A DNA stretch of 64,000 nucleotides from Agromyces sp. ISL-38 (GTDB taxonomy: Bacteria > Actinomycetota > Actinomycetes > Actinomycetales > Microbacteriaceae): positions 1-64,000 of the forward strand of contig NZ_JAGGPF010000015.1 of the NCBI RefSeq assembly GCF_018613935.1, in the 5' to 3' direction. Position 1 is the stretch's first letter. Every line of letters begins with the position of its first letter. This document shows positions 8,452-16,543 of the stretch, piece after piece. The notes beneath the pieces are model-generated. The model did not search any database. It was not told where the DNA came from and worked only from the letters and a program-made list of their open reading frames with translations. A program made the translations under genes and the position numbers.

Positions 8452-9336
8452 TCAGAGGCCGCGCCCGCCGGTGACCGGCAGGATCGCGCCCGAGACGTAC
8501 GATGCGTCGTCCGAGGCCAGGTAGACGTAGGCGCCGGCGAGCTCGGCAGGCTGGCCGGCTCGGCCGAGCGGGGTGTTGCCGCCGAAGTCGGGCACCTTGT
8601 CGGGCCATCCGGTCGCCGGGATGAGCGGGGTCCAGATGGGGCCCGGCGCGACGGCGTTCACGCGGATGCCGCGTGGCCCGAGCTCCTCGGCGAGCGCCTT
8701 CGTGAAGGCGACGAGCGCGGCCTTCGTCATGGCGTAGTCGACGAGCGCCGCCGATGGATCGAAGCCCTGGATCGACGTGGTCGTGATGATGCTCGATCCG
8801 GCGCGCATCAGGGGAACCGCAGCGCGTGCGAGGAACACCGGGGCGAAGATGTTCACCCGCATCACGCGCTCGAAGTCGTCCGTGGGCAGCTCTTCGATGC
8901 CGCCGCGATTGCGCTGGTGCGCGGCGTTCAGCACGAGCAGATCGAGCCCGCCGAAGGCATCTGCGGTGCGGTGCACGATGTCCTCGCAGTAGGCCTCATC
9001 CTGCAGGTCGCCCGCGAGCAGGAGCGGCATCCGGCCGGCGTCCTCGATCCAGCGAGCTGTCTCCTCGGCGTCGGCCTCCTCGCTCGGAAGGTAGGAGATG
9101 GCGACATCAGCGCCCTCGCGCGCGAAGGCGATCGCCGTGGCGCGGCCGATGCCGGAGTCTCCGCCGGTGATGAGCGCCCGTCGGTCGACGAGCCGTCGGC
9201 TGCCGCGGTAGCTCTGCTCGCCGTGGTCGGGGAGTGGCGTCATCCGGTCGGTCAGGCCCGGCGACGGCTGTTCCTGCCGTGGAAACGGCCCGTGGGCATG
9301 CTTGGTCGTGGGGTCGACGAGCTGGTCATCGGTCAT
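8452..9336 (-). CDS. Short-chain dehydrogenase/reductase, general-stress-protein-39-like
   Basis: 294 residues; the ATG at 9336 follows GGAGG and is preferred over the in-frame ATG at 9366. The long N-terminal extension (TKHAHGPFPRQEQPSPGL) before the Rossmann fold is typical of the GS39/YhdF group. Cofactor motif TGGDSGIG, LNAAH in place of NNAG, Ser of TTSIQG, YAMTK (catalytic Tyr and Lys) and VAPGPIWTPL are all present, so it should be an active NAD(P)-dependent oxidoreductase. The substrate is unknown. Neighbours suggest a general stress regulon. Confidence 0.9.
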   Translation of the reverse strand: MTDDQLVDPTTKHAHGPFPRQEQPSPGLTDRMTPLPDHGEQSYRGSRRLVDRRALITGGDSGIGRATAIAFAREGADVAISYLPSEEADAEETARWIEDAGRMPLLLAGDLQDEAYCEDIVHRTADAFGGLDLLVLNAAHQRNRGGIEELPTDDFERVMRVNIFAPVFLARAAVPLMRAGSSIITTTSIQGFDPSAALVDYAMTKAALVAFTKALAEELGPRGIRVNAVAPGPIWTPLIPATGWPDKVPDFGGNTPLGRAGQPAELAGAYVYLASDDASYVSGAILPVTGGRGL

Positions 9337-9616
9337 CGCAGAGCCTCCTTCATACCAAGGGCCCAAAGCTACGCGCGCGGGTTCGATGCCTACAGGGGGT
9401 TGACAGTCCCGAGCGTGCGAGAAAAGCGCTCTCCCAGCGAGCGATGACGAGCAGTTAGCACGCCGCCGAAACGGCGGTCAACCCCTAGTTGGCGGGGTCG
9501 CGACTCCCTATCGTCGAATCACCGGGCGTCACCGCGCCCCAAAGCCCTCGTCCAGTTCGACGGGGACCAGCCGGGCTCGTCCAACACGACGGGACGGCAC
9601 CCGAGAAGGAGAGATC

Positions 9617-9781
9617 ATGAACATTCTCGTCGCCATCATCGCCATCGTCGCCGTCGTGCTGCTGATCACAGGCGGGGTCGTGCAGTCCCTGAACTTCCTG
9701 CTCTGGGTCGGACTCGCACTGGCGATCATCGCGGTCATCGTGTTCCTCGTGCGGTACCTCGGCGGGAACCGAACCGTTTAG
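9617..9781 (+). CDS. Small two-helix membrane protein
   Basis: 54 residues after a strong GAAGGAGA site, 8 nt before the ATG. Two hydrophobic helices (about 3-20 and 26-46) are split by GGVVQSLNF; the end VRYLGGNRTV is cytosolic by the positive-inside rule. The sequence resembles small membrane proteins found in actinobacterial stress clusters, but no name is secure. It has its own strong terminator at 9825-9855. The 280 bp upstream (9337-9616) hold no other gene that I can support. Confidence 0.8.
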   Translation: MNILVAIIAIVAVVLLITGGVVQSLNFLLWVGLALAIIAVIVFLVRYLGGNRTV

Positions 9782-9824
9782 CTCGAAGCGTTGCGTGATC
9801 GGGCCTTGAGGCCCGGTCATCAGG

Positions 9825-9855
9825 AGGAGGGCGGCCTGCGGGCCGCCCTCCTTCT
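9825..9855 (+). terminator. Rho-independent-type terminator
   Basis: A perfect 12-bp stem AGGAGGGCGGCC / GGCCGCCCTCCT with a TGCG loop and TTCT after it. It follows the small membrane protein gene; a weaker GGGCC-TTGA-GGCCC hairpin lies at 9801-9814. Confidence 0.8.
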
Positions 9856-9918
9856 GGTGCGACGCTCCGCGGCGTTTGCCCGTATCGCCGGGGGCGCACT
9901 CGGCGTAACCTCGATGAT

Positions 9919-10341
9919 GTGGGCACTCTCTATTACGGCGACTCCGGCACCCCGATCGGCATCGAGGACCGCGCCCTCGCGCACCTGAAGATCGCCGTCA
10001 CCACGAAGCTCCGCCGCGGCGAGAGCTTCACTCTTTCCTGGCAGCACGCCGACGACCAGCCGCGCGGTCGAAGCACGCTGTGGCTGCATCCGTCGATCCC
10101 GCTTCGCTTCGTCTTCGACGAGCCCGAAGCGCCTGAACTGAGCCGCAGCTGGGTCGAAGACCTCATGCGCTCGGCGAACAGCACTGGCGGCATCCAGCTC
10201 GTGCCGGAACAGCTCGACAAAGAGCCCATCAGCACGCTCGACGCCCAGCCGGTGCAGGTGGGCGTCGATGTGCAGCCGATCGAGAGCGAGCCCTCGAAAC
10301 GGGGCGCGGAGAAGCAGAGCCCGGAGAAGCAGACCGTCTAG
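9919..10341 (+). CDS. DUF7882-type small protein, copy B
   Basis: 140 residues from GTG at 9919; TAACCT ends 7 nt upstream, predicting a leaderless message. The first 105 residues are very close to copy A (6827-7171), with long stretches of identity even in DNA, so this is a fairly recent duplicate. It adds an extended C-terminal tail ending in SEPSKRGAEKQSPEKQTV, charged and probably disordered. Its TAG stop shares the palindrome CTAG (10338-10341) with the stop of the convergent SRPBCC gene. Confidence 0.85.
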   Translation: MGTLYYGDSGTPIGIEDRALAHLKIAVTTKLRRGESFTLSWQHADDQPRGRSTLWLHPSIPLRFVFDEPEAPELSRSWVEDLMRSANSTGGIQLVPEQLDKEPISTLDAQPVQVGVDVQPIESEPSKRGAEKQSPEKQTV

Positions 10342-10898
10342 AGCAGGTCGGCGTCACTCCCTCGAAGGCCCTCGCCGGGCTGGGCGAAGGGGTCCCGCGG
10401 CGTCGCGCTGCCGCTGACGTTCTGGTCGGGAACCGTGGGCTCGCCGCCGTGGATCTCGCCGCGCCAGGCGCCGGTGGGAGTGCGGCGCTCTTCGATGTAG
10501 TCCTTGAATCGCTTGAGGTCGCTTCTCACCTGCAGGTCGTCGAGCTGCAAGGCAGCCCCGGCCTCTTCGACGAAGCCCTCGGGCTCCCATTCGATGGTGA
10601 GGTCGATTCGGGTGCGCTCGGCGCCGAGGGCGCGGAAGTCCACCCGTCCGTTGTGCACGACCTCGCCGACGCTCCGCCAGGTGACGTGGTCGTCGGGAAC
10701 CTGGTCGCCGATCTCGGCATCGAACTCCCGCTTGACCCCGCCGATGGAGACGGTCCATTGCGTCATCACGTCATCGATCTGCCTGACGGAGTCGACACCG
10801 CCGAGGAACTCGGGGAACGATTCGAACTGTGTCCACTGGTCGTAGGCGACCCGCACGGGCACGTCGACCTCGATGTCTGCGGTCACTGTCGTGGTCAT
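10338..10898 (-). CDS. SRPBCC (START-like) domain protein
   Basis: 186 residues from the ATG at 10898, chosen because GAGAGG sits 6 nt before it; two in-frame ATGs lie further up. TADIEVDVPVRVAYDQWTQF, SFPEFLGGVDSVRQIDD, VTWRSVGEVVHNGRVDFRAL and RIDLTIEWEPEGF follow the pattern of the cyclase/dehydrase-type SRPBCC proteins. The fold makes a hydrophobic pocket; the ligand is unknown. A Pro/Gly-rich tail (about residue 145 onward) is likely disordered. Common in actinobacterial stress clusters. Confidence 0.87.
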   Translation of the reverse strand: MTTTVTADIEVDVPVRVAYDQWTQFESFPEFLGGVDSVRQIDDVMTQWTVSIGGVKREFDAEIGDQVPDDHVTWRSVGEVVHNGRVDFRALGAERTRIDLTIEWEPEGFVEEAGAALQLDDLQVRSDLKRFKDYIEERRTPTGAWRGEIHGGEPTVPDQNVSGSATPRDPFAQPGEGLRGSDADLL

Positions 10899-11083
10899 GA
10901 TCATCCTCTCGTTCCGAGCGCGCGTACCGCGCTCGGAGCCCACGTTAGGCACGCTGTGGCGCGGTCCACGAGGGGGTTGCCAGTCGCATACGCGGCTGCT
11001 AACACGGAGTTAAGGGGACAGCACGCCATGGTGCGTCGGCGGGTGAAGAGCCCGAGTACGGCGCCCGGAACCTGGAGGGAACG

Positions 11084-11293
11084 ATGAGCGAACACGAGCA
11101 GGGAATCCATGCCGAGCGCTGGTGGCCGCAACTGTCGATCACGGCCAAGCATCACCTCCTCGAGGACCTCGACGGCGAGCTCGATGACGTCGTCCGCGAT
11201 GAGATCTCGAAGATCACCGGCGAAGAGGCAGGCGATCGCCTCGGTGAGAGCGATAAGGCCTTCATCCGCACCCAGATCGAGCCGGTGGACTGA
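11084..11293 (+). CDS. Small conserved acidic protein
   Basis: 69 residues with TGGAGGGAACG before the ATG. The pattern HAERWWPQLSITAKHHLLEDLDG ... ITGEEAGDRLGESDKAFIRTQIEPVD matches short proteins that recur in actinobacteria. It is cytosolic and helical, with a WW pair near residue 13. Function unknown. Confidence 0.75.
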   Translation: MSEHEQGIHAERWWPQLSITAKHHLLEDLDGELDDVVRDEISKITGEEAGDRLGESDKAFIRTQIEPVD

Positions 11294-11317
11294 GGGCGTC
11301 AGTCGGGACTGAGCGGG

Positions 11318-11641
11318 TTACTCGCCTTCGAAGGTGGCTGACTCATCGGGCTCGGGCACGAACTGCAGGCCGGCCGTGCTGTTCGCCGAGAGGAGCATCT
11401 GCTCGATCCAGAGGCGGTTCAGCTTCGGGGGGCGGTTGCCGCTGAAGACGAACTGCAGGGGGATGGATTCGTGTAGCCAGATGGTCGTGCGACCGCTGCC
11501 GTTCTCCACGCCGTGCTCCCACGTCATTGCGAAGCTCTCCGATCGGCGGAGTTTGTTCAGGATGGCCACGCGCAAATGGGCGAGCGTGCGATCGTCGATC
11601 TCGATCTCACGTGGTGAGGAGTTGTAGATGAACTTGCCCAT
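11318..11641 (-). CDS. DUF7882-type small protein, copy C (divergent)
   Basis: 107 residues. It keeps the family frame (IDDRTLAHLRVAILNKLRRS ESFAMTWEHG, GRTTIWLHESIPLQFVFSG, LWIEQMLLSANSTAGLQF) but is far from copies A and B, so it is an older paralogue. It starts MGKFIYN instead of MGTLYYG. The conserved SANST and the IPL.FVF strand suggest shared structure. It lies on the opposite strand and is not obviously in an operon. Confidence 0.8.
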   Translation of the reverse strand: MGKFIYNSSPREIEIDDRTLAHLRVAILNKLRRSESFAMTWEHGVENGSGRTTIWLHESIPLQFVFSGNRPPKLNRLWIEQMLLSANSTAGLQFVPEPDESATFEGE

Positions 11642-11744
11642 GCCACGAATCTAGCCCGCGACGATGTGCAATGGGTGAGCAGTTCGGCAGCTCGTCACTG
11701 TCAAGCCCCTGCCACGGGGACCGACGGGCGGGTAGGAACGGATC

Positions 11745-12920
11745 ATGAAAGCCGTCACCTGGCACTCCGCACGCGACGTGCGCGTGGAGGAGGTTCCCCG
11801 ACCGTCGGTGCTCGAGCCGACAGACGCCGTGATCCGGGTGACGTCCGCCGCGATCTGCGGATCCGACCTGCACCTCTACGACGTGTTCGGGGCGTTCATG
11901 CACCGGGGCGACATCCTCGGCCATGAGGCGATGGGGGTCGTCGAAGACGTGGGTGACGCGGTACGTCGCGTCGCCATCGGCGACCGGGTCGTCGTGCCCT
12001 TCGTCATCGCGTGCGGTCATTGCTTCATGTGCGCGCGGGGGCTCACGACGCAATGCGAGACCACCCAGAACGTCGACCGCGGCACGGGCGCGATGCTCTA
12101 CGGCTACACCGAGCTCTACGGCTCGGTGCCGGGCGGGCAGGCGGAGTTCCTGCGCGTGCGACTCGCCGACGCCAACGCGCAAGTGGTGGGTCACGACCTC
12201 CCCGACGAGCGATACCTCTACCTCAGTGACATCCTCCCCACCGCGTGGCAGGGGGTGCGCTACGCCGGCGTGGCGCCCGGCGATTCGCTCGGGGTGCTCG
12301 GCCTCGGCCCCGTTGGCCAGCTCGTGGCGCGCATCGCGAAGCATGAGGGCGTGCGGGTGTTCGCGATCGAACCCGTCGTCGAGCGGCGACTGATGGCCGA
12401 GCGATACGGCGCCGAGGTCTTCGATCTCACGGATGACGCGACCGACGCCATTCGCGATGCGACCGACGGGCGCGGACCCGACGCCGTCGTCGACGCGGTG
12501 GGCCTCGAGGCGCACGGCAACCCGGGGACGGAGTTCGCGCAGAACGCCGTCGGCGTGCTGCCGAGCGGGATCGCGAAGCAGGTGATGACCAAGGCCGGCG
12601 TCGACCGACTCGCCGCCCTGCATCTCGCGATCGACCTCGTGCGTCGTGGCGGCACGGTCTCGGTGAGCGGCGTGTACGGCGGCACGCTCGATCCGATGCC
12701 GTTGCTGCGCATCTTCGACAAGCAGCTCACCTTGCGGTTCGGCCAGTCCAACGTGCATCGCTGGATCAGCGAGCTGCTTCCCCTCGCCGAGCAGGAGTCC
12801 GACCCCCTCGGCCTTGAGGACCTCGCCACCCACCGGGTGCCGCTCGACCGTGCGCCCGACATGTACGAGCTCTTCAAGGCAAAGGAGCAGGGCTGCATCA
12901 AGGTCGTGTTGAAGCCGTGA
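11745..12920 (+). CDS. Zinc-dependent alcohol dehydrogenase family protein
   Basis: 391 residues. Catalytic zinc ligands are Cys38 in CGSDLHLYD and the His of GHEAMGVVEDVG; the structural zinc site is CGHCFMCARGLTTQC, with all four Cys. The NAD-binding motif is GVLGLGPVGQLVARIA. Length and the C-terminal insertion place it with the glutathione-independent formaldehyde dehydrogenase-like (FdhA/Tdh-type) medium-chain enzymes. Substrate cannot be fixed; an aldehyde or sugar alcohol is possible. A remnant of a sugar ABC permease follows directly, so it may once have been part of a sugar gene cluster. Confidence 0.9.
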   Translation: MKAVTWHSARDVRVEEVPRPSVLEPTDAVIRVTSAAICGSDLHLYDVFGAFMHRGDILGHEAMGVVEDVGDAVRRVAIGDRVVVPFVIACGHCFMCARGLTTQCETTQNVDRGTGAMLYGYTELYGSVPGGQAEFLRVRLADANAQVVGHDLPDERYLYLSDILPTAWQGVRYAGVAPGDSLGVLGLGPVGQLVARIAKHEGVRVFAIEPVVERRLMAERYGAEVFDLTDDATDAIRDATDGRGPDAVVDAVGLEAHGNPGTEFAQNAVGVLPSGIAKQVMTKAGVDRLAALHLAIDLVRRGGTVSVSGVYGGTLDPMPLLRIFDKQLTLRFGQSNVHRWISELLPLAEQESDPLGLEDLATHRVPLDRAPDMYELFKAKEQGCIKVVLKP

Positions 12921-12921
12921 T

Positions 12922-13020
12922 CTGACGTCCGCCATTGTGGGGATCCCGATGATCATCGTCGTCTTCCTCGCACAGCGCCAGATCATCGACGGGGTCGCGT
13001 CGACCGGCCTGAAGGGCTAG
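12922..13020 (+). pseudogene. 3' remnant of a carbohydrate ABC transporter permease (MalG type)
   Basis: The frame from 12922 to the TAG at 13018-13020 reads SAIVGIPMIIVVFLAQRQII DGVASTGLKG at its end. This is the typical C-terminus of the MalG-like sugar permeases (PMIIVFL.AQRQII.G....G.KG). Nothing upstream of the last 31-33 codons remains; the frame enters directly from the alcohol dehydrogenase 3' end. It is therefore a deletion scar, not a gene. Confidence 0.75.
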
Positions 13021-13057
13021 CAGACACTCCTTCAGGCCCGCCGCGTGCTGTGCGCGA

Positions 13058-13297
13058 TCAGATCACGTGCCCATCAGGGTCGAGCGGATCGCCCGTCTCC
13101 CGGCCCGGCTTTCGCGGGTCGAGGGGATCGACAGTCCTCGGGCGGTCGGGGTCGGTGAGCGAGGTGTCCCCGAATGCACCGCCCCGTTCGTCGTGATCCC
13201 GCCGTCGGTCGTTTCGGGCCGGGGGCTCCTCTGGTTCTTCGCTGTTGTCTCGTTCCTCTGTCAGGTTTCCGGGGATCCGGCTGAGCGGCTCACCCAT
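13058..13297 (-). CDS. Small hydrophilic disordered protein
   Basis: 79 residues from the ATG at 13297, with AAGGGAG upstream; the ATG at 13336 is less likely. It is almost free of hydrophobic residues and rich in Asp, Arg, Pro and Glu, ending TVDPLDPRKPGRETGDPLDP DGHVI with a doubled DPLDP. Likely intrinsically disordered, like small proteins of actinobacterial stress islands. No function assigned. Confidence 0.6.
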   Translation of the reverse strand: MGEPLSRIPGNLTEERDNSEEPEEPPARNDRRRDHDERGGAFGDTSLTDPDRPRTVDPLDPRKPGRETGDPLDPDGHVI

Positions 13298-13426
13298 GAT
13301 GTTGCTCCCTTCCGGTGCACGGATGCTTCGGGCCATCCGCTATCTCCACGCTAGGAAGCCGAGCGTGATGCCGGTAGGGGATTGACCTTCGTGCTGCCCG
13401 GGGCTATTCCAGACGTGCGCCGTCCG

Positions 13427-13777
13427 TCAATGGGGATGTGCCGTCGAGGCCAGCACCGGGTCGAGCCGCTCGTAGCCGTCGCGCAGCCTCACTCGGCCCT
13501 CGTCGATCTGGGCGACGTCGGCCCACGCGATGAGGAACATGCCGCGGTGCAGCCAGTGCTGCGGTCGGGCGATGATCGCCGGCGCGTTCGCGCCGCGGCG
13601 CTCGAACCCCCATGTCGACGTGCGACTGTGCGGGCTCACCAGGATGCCGACCACCACCGTCTCGGCGAGCAGCTGATGCGGCGCGCCCGAGATCTCGAGC
13701 CGCACGTCGACGAGCGCGCCGAGGTGCTGTCCGGCGGAGTCGACGACCTCTGAGCCGAGCATCTCACTCAGGATCAT
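13427..13777 (-). CDS. PRC-barrel-like protein, last gene of the Nramp operon
   Basis: 116 residues; GGGAGG lies just before the ATG at 13777. MLGSEVVDSAGQHLGALVDVRLEI is the PRC-barrel signature (G..V.D..G..LG.V.D), followed by a segment (HWLHRGMFLIAWADVAQIDE GRVRLRDGYERLDPVL) similar to transporter-linked PRC proteins. PRC barrels often sense or regulate partners by protein contact. The start overlaps the preceding gene by 14 bp, so translation is probably coupled. Confidence 0.8.
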   Translation of the reverse strand: MILSEMLGSEVVDSAGQHLGALVDVRLEISGAPHQLLAETVVVGILVSPHSRTSTWGFERRGANAPAIIARPQHWLHRGMFLIAWADVAQIDEGRVRLRDGYERLDPVLASTAHPH

Positions 13778-14153
13778 GGCGACCTCCCGGGATGCGGGCG
13801 ATGATGTGCTCGCTGACCCAGCGCTCGGTCCAGGTGGCGTCGAGGATGTAGCCGGTGATGCCGAGGCGGATCGTGGTGCCGACCTCGGACACCAGCTTCC
13901 ATGGGATGCGGATGTGTCGGGACTCCGGCGGCCTCCCGCCGAAGATCCGGGTCGCGAGATCCGGTCCGGTGAGGATGGCGGCGACGGTCGGCGGCGGAGC
14001 ACCGGGTTCGATCGGCGCACCGGGCTCGATGCCGTCGAGCTCGAGGTCGTCGGCGGTCGTCACCGGCACGCCGTCGCGATCGAGCACCTGACGGTCGAGG
14101 ATGTGCAGGTGTGCGTCGAGCACGCGCCCTGCGGGTCGGTGAAGGTCGTTCAT
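13764..14153 (-). CDS. PRC-barrel domain protein, fourth gene of the Nramp operon
   Basis: 129 residues; its ATG overlaps the Nramp stop in an ATGA. The N-terminus GRVLDAHLHILDRQVLDRDG and VTTADDLELDGI are clear PRC-barrel elements (LDR.V.D.dG....VdDLEL). The second half, HIRIPWKLVSEVGTTIRLGI TGYILDATWTERWVSEHIIARIPGG, is a conserved companion region. The order transporter then PRC proteins suggests a cytosolic partner or gate regulator of the Nramp protein; this is inference. Confidence 0.82.
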   Translation of the reverse strand: MNDLHRPAGRVLDAHLHILDRQVLDRDGVPVTTADDLELDGIEPGAPIEPGAPPPTVAAILTGPDLATRIFGGRPPESRHIRIPWKLVSEVGTTIRLGITGYILDATWTERWVSEHIIARIPGGRHDPE

Positions 14154-15379
14154 GCGCCTACTCCCGTGACGATGAGCAAGGGGATCGCGGCGATCGCCGC
14201 GACGAGGATCACGACCAAGTACACGGAGCCGATGAGGTTCATGCCGCGGCCGTTGACCTTGTCGCCCATGTACTCGCGGTCGTTCGCGATGATGAGGATG
14301 GGCAGGTACGTGAGCGGCAGCGCGACGGCGGAGAAGACCACGGAGTACTCGGTGACGAGGATGGGGTCGACGCCGGTCGCCAGGATCGCCACCGCGACGA
14401 GGATGCAGATGATCATCGCGAGGTGGAACCGCGCCGCCTTCGTCGGGCGGCGGAACTTGCCCCAGGACCACCCGAAGTACTGCGCGAGCGTGTACCCGCT
14501 GGAGAGGGTCGTCTCGAGCGCCGCGCCGAACGTCGCGGCGAGGATGCCGACGATGGCGAACGACAGTGCGATCTTGCCGCCAGCCTCGGCGACCGGCAGC
14601 ACGACCTGGCTGAGGCTCGTCACATCGATCGAGGCGGGCAGCAGCACCACCGCGGCGCATCCGGCGATCGCGATCGAAAGCACCCCGCCGAGGGGGAAGC
14701 CGACGAGCACGTTCGCCCGCGACGTTGCGAGATCCTTCTCCGTCCACTTCTCCTCGATCGCGCCGGAGGAGAAGAAGAACACCTCGTAGGGCGTCATCGC
14801 CGCGCCGAAGAGGGCGATCGCGTAGAACCAATAGGTCGACATCTGCTCGTCGGCGGGCGGGCCGGGCTGCAGCGCCTGGTTCGCGAGGGAGCCCCAGTCC
14901 GGCGAGAGCATGAAGAGGGCGACCGCGAACACGATGAGCGTGAGGCCGAGGAGTCCGGTCACGTTCTCCAGCAACTGGAACCGGGCGCGCCAGATCACGA
15001 TCCACACCCCGAACGCGGCGACGGGGACCCACAGCAGCGGGTCCACGCTCGTCGCGAGCTGGAGCGAGAGTGCCACGCCGCCGATCTCCGCCGTGACGGT
15101 GAGCAGGTTGATGAGGAAGGATGCCCCGAGGTTGGCGAGCCCGGCACGCGGCCCCAACCGCTCACGGATGATCTCGAAGGTCGCCCGCCCGCTCACCGCC
15201 GCCACGCGGCCCGACATCTGCGCGTACACGCAGATCCCGACCACGCCGACGAGCACGACCCAGGCGAGTCCGAGCCCGAACCGCGATCCGACGACCGCAT
15301 TCGTGACCAGGTCTCCGATGTCCACGAATCCGCCGATGGCGGTGAGGATGCCGAGGGCGACAGCGAAGATGCGCTTCAT
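14150..15379 (-). CDS. Nramp-family transporter with atypical metal-site residues
   Basis: 409 residues from the ATG at 15379, which overlaps the preceding stop as ATGA. About 11 membrane helices and the Nramp layout are clear. Helix 1 reads GGFVDIGDLVTNA where classical Nramp has DPGN, so the Asp stays but Asn becomes Asp; helix 6 reads FGAAMTPYEVFFFSS where classical Nramp has MPHN, so the metal-binding Met is Thr and His is Tyr. The loss of the soft Met ligand suggests a harder ion than Mn or Fe, as known for Nramp-related magnesium transporters. It sits in the middle of a five-gene overlapping operon. Confidence 0.85.
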   Translation of the reverse strand: MKRIFAVALGILTAIGGFVDIGDLVTNAVVGSRFGLGLAWVVLVGVVGICVYAQMSGRVAAVSGRATFEIIRERLGPRAGLANLGASFLINLLTVTAEIGGVALSLQLATSVDPLLWVPVAAFGVWIVIWRARFQLLENVTGLLGLTLIVFAVALFMLSPDWGSLANQALQPGPPADEQMSTYWFYAIALFGAAMTPYEVFFFSSGAIEEKWTEKDLATSRANVLVGFPLGGVLSIAIAGCAAVVLLPASIDVTSLSQVVLPVAEAGGKIALSFAIVGILAATFGAALETTLSSGYTLAQYFGWSWGKFRRPTKAARFHLAMIICILVAVAILATGVDPILVTEYSVVFSAVALPLTYLPILIIANDREYMGDKVNGRGMNLIGSVYLVVILVAAIAAIPLLIVTGVGA

Positions 15380-15843
15380 CGTCCACCACCCTCCTCCGCC
15401 GACGGCGGGCGTTCCTCGAGCGCCTCGAGGGCACCCGCCGCGCGGTCCAGCGCAGGCACCGCGTCCTCGAGCGAACCGGTGCCGCCCATCGCGTCGCGCG
15501 CCTCGTTGACGCCCGCCACGCCGAGCGCGAGCGCCTCGAGCAGGTCGGTGCGGAGCGCGGCATCCGACTCGGTGGACGTATCGGTCTCGGACACCGACGT
15601 CGACGCGTCGACGAGCTCGCGCCGCGCATCGCCGAGCGCCGTGATGGTCGTGGTCGGGAAGATGCGGTCGTCGAGCTGCTGCTCGACCGCGATGCGCGCG
15701 GTCTCGACGGCGGCGATGCCCTGCCCGATGGCTTGGTCGAACGTCGACGCCGGGCTCGAACATCCCGACAGCACGACGGTGAGGGCCAGGAGTGGGGCGA
15801 GCGCCCGCGCCCGTGCCGACCGACCCCGTCGCGACTCAGGCAC
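15376..15843 (-). CDS. Lipoprotein of the Nramp operon
   Basis: 155 residues from GTG at 15843, 8 bp inside the end of the upstream gene. The basic start PESRRGRSARARALAPLLAL leads to the lipobox VVLSGC. The mature part is acidic and helical (AIGQGIAAVETARIAVEQQL DDRIFPTTTITALGDARREL), which suggests a surface-exposed bundle. No named family recognised. The stop overlaps the Nramp start, so it is probably made with the transporter, maybe as a periplasmic-side accessory. Confidence 0.75.
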   Translation of the reverse strand: MPESRRGRSARARALAPLLALTVVLSGCSSPASTFDQAIGQGIAAVETARIAVEQQLDDRIFPTTTITALGDARRELVDASTSVSETDTSTESDAALRTDLLEALALGVAGVNEARDAMGGTGSLEDAVPALDRAAGALEALEERPPSAEEGGGR

Positions 15844-16543
15844 CGGTCTCGTGGTGCGGGGTCGCGACGGGCTTCGACTCCGGCGAACCGCGCTGCCTGA
15901 GGTACACGGATGCCCCGACGATCGCGGCGACCGCGAGGAACTCGCTCTGCCAGTTCTGCATCGACTCGAACCAGAACTGGGAGGTCCCGAGGAACTCGAT
16001 CGCACCCACCCCTGGCAGGCCGTGCTCGGCCTGCTCCTCGGAGTAGGTCACCGCACCCGAGACGGCATGGAACCAGAACGAGAGGGCGAAGAGCACGAAG
16101 AAGAAGATCGCGAGCGAGTTCTCGTACAGCACGAGCACGAACCCGCCCTTGCGCACGGGCCACGGGGTGGCGGCGTTGACCTTCACCTTCCGCGGATCCT
16201 GGTCCTGCTCGGTGCTCTCGCCGATCGGCTTGGATTCCGACGAGCCCTTCTGGAAGAGGAAGATCGTGAGCACGACGTACGCGCCCATCTGCAGGAACTC
16301 GGACTCCCAGTTCTCGAACGTCGCCTCGAAGAAGTGCCCCGATCTGAGGTACTCGGCGAACGGTATGACCGCCGCCCCGTGCTGGAGCTGCTCGTCGTTG
16401 TAGACCTGCAGGCCGCTGATCGCCATTCCGGCGAGGCAGAGCACGAAGATGGCCATGCAGACGACGAAGAGTGAATGTTCGTAGAGCCAACGGCCGACAC
16501 TGGCGGCCGCGTCGGCCTTGTGAGCCGTATTGGCGTTCGTCAT
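15836..16543 (-). CDS. DUF6766 family membrane protein with internal duplication
   Basis: 235 residues from the ATG at 16543, behind GGGAGG. Two halves repeat the same plan: a membrane helix (HSLFVVCMAIFVLCLAGMAI / NSLAIFFFVLFALSFWFHAV), a soluble YNDEQ..HG / YSEEQAEHG segment, EY(L)RS.HFFEATFENWESEFLQ / EFLGTSQFWFESMQNWQSEF, and a second helix ending SSESKP(I) / SPESKPV. Four helices in total. It is the first gene of the operon and of unknown function. The repeated W(E/Q)SEFL motif and the exposed acidic loops are the main conserved marks. Confidence 0.85.
   Translation of the reverse strand: MTNANTAHKADAAASVGRWLYEHSLFVVCMAIFVLCLAGMAISGLQVYNDEQLQHGAAVIPFAEYLRSGHFFEATFENWESEFLQMGAYVVLTIFLFQKGSSESKPIGESTEQDQDPRKVKVNAATPWPVRKGGFVLVLYENSLAIFFFVLFALSFWFHAVSGAVTYSEEQAEHGLPGVGAIEFLGTSQFWFESMQNWQSEFLAVAAIVGASVYLRQRGSPESKPVATPHHETGA

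Noticed and set aside
14111..16474. 787-codon open frame on the plus strand
   Set aside because: Antisense to five genes with clear families; its composition (Arg, Asp, Glu, Gly, His only) is the usual GC-rich shadow.
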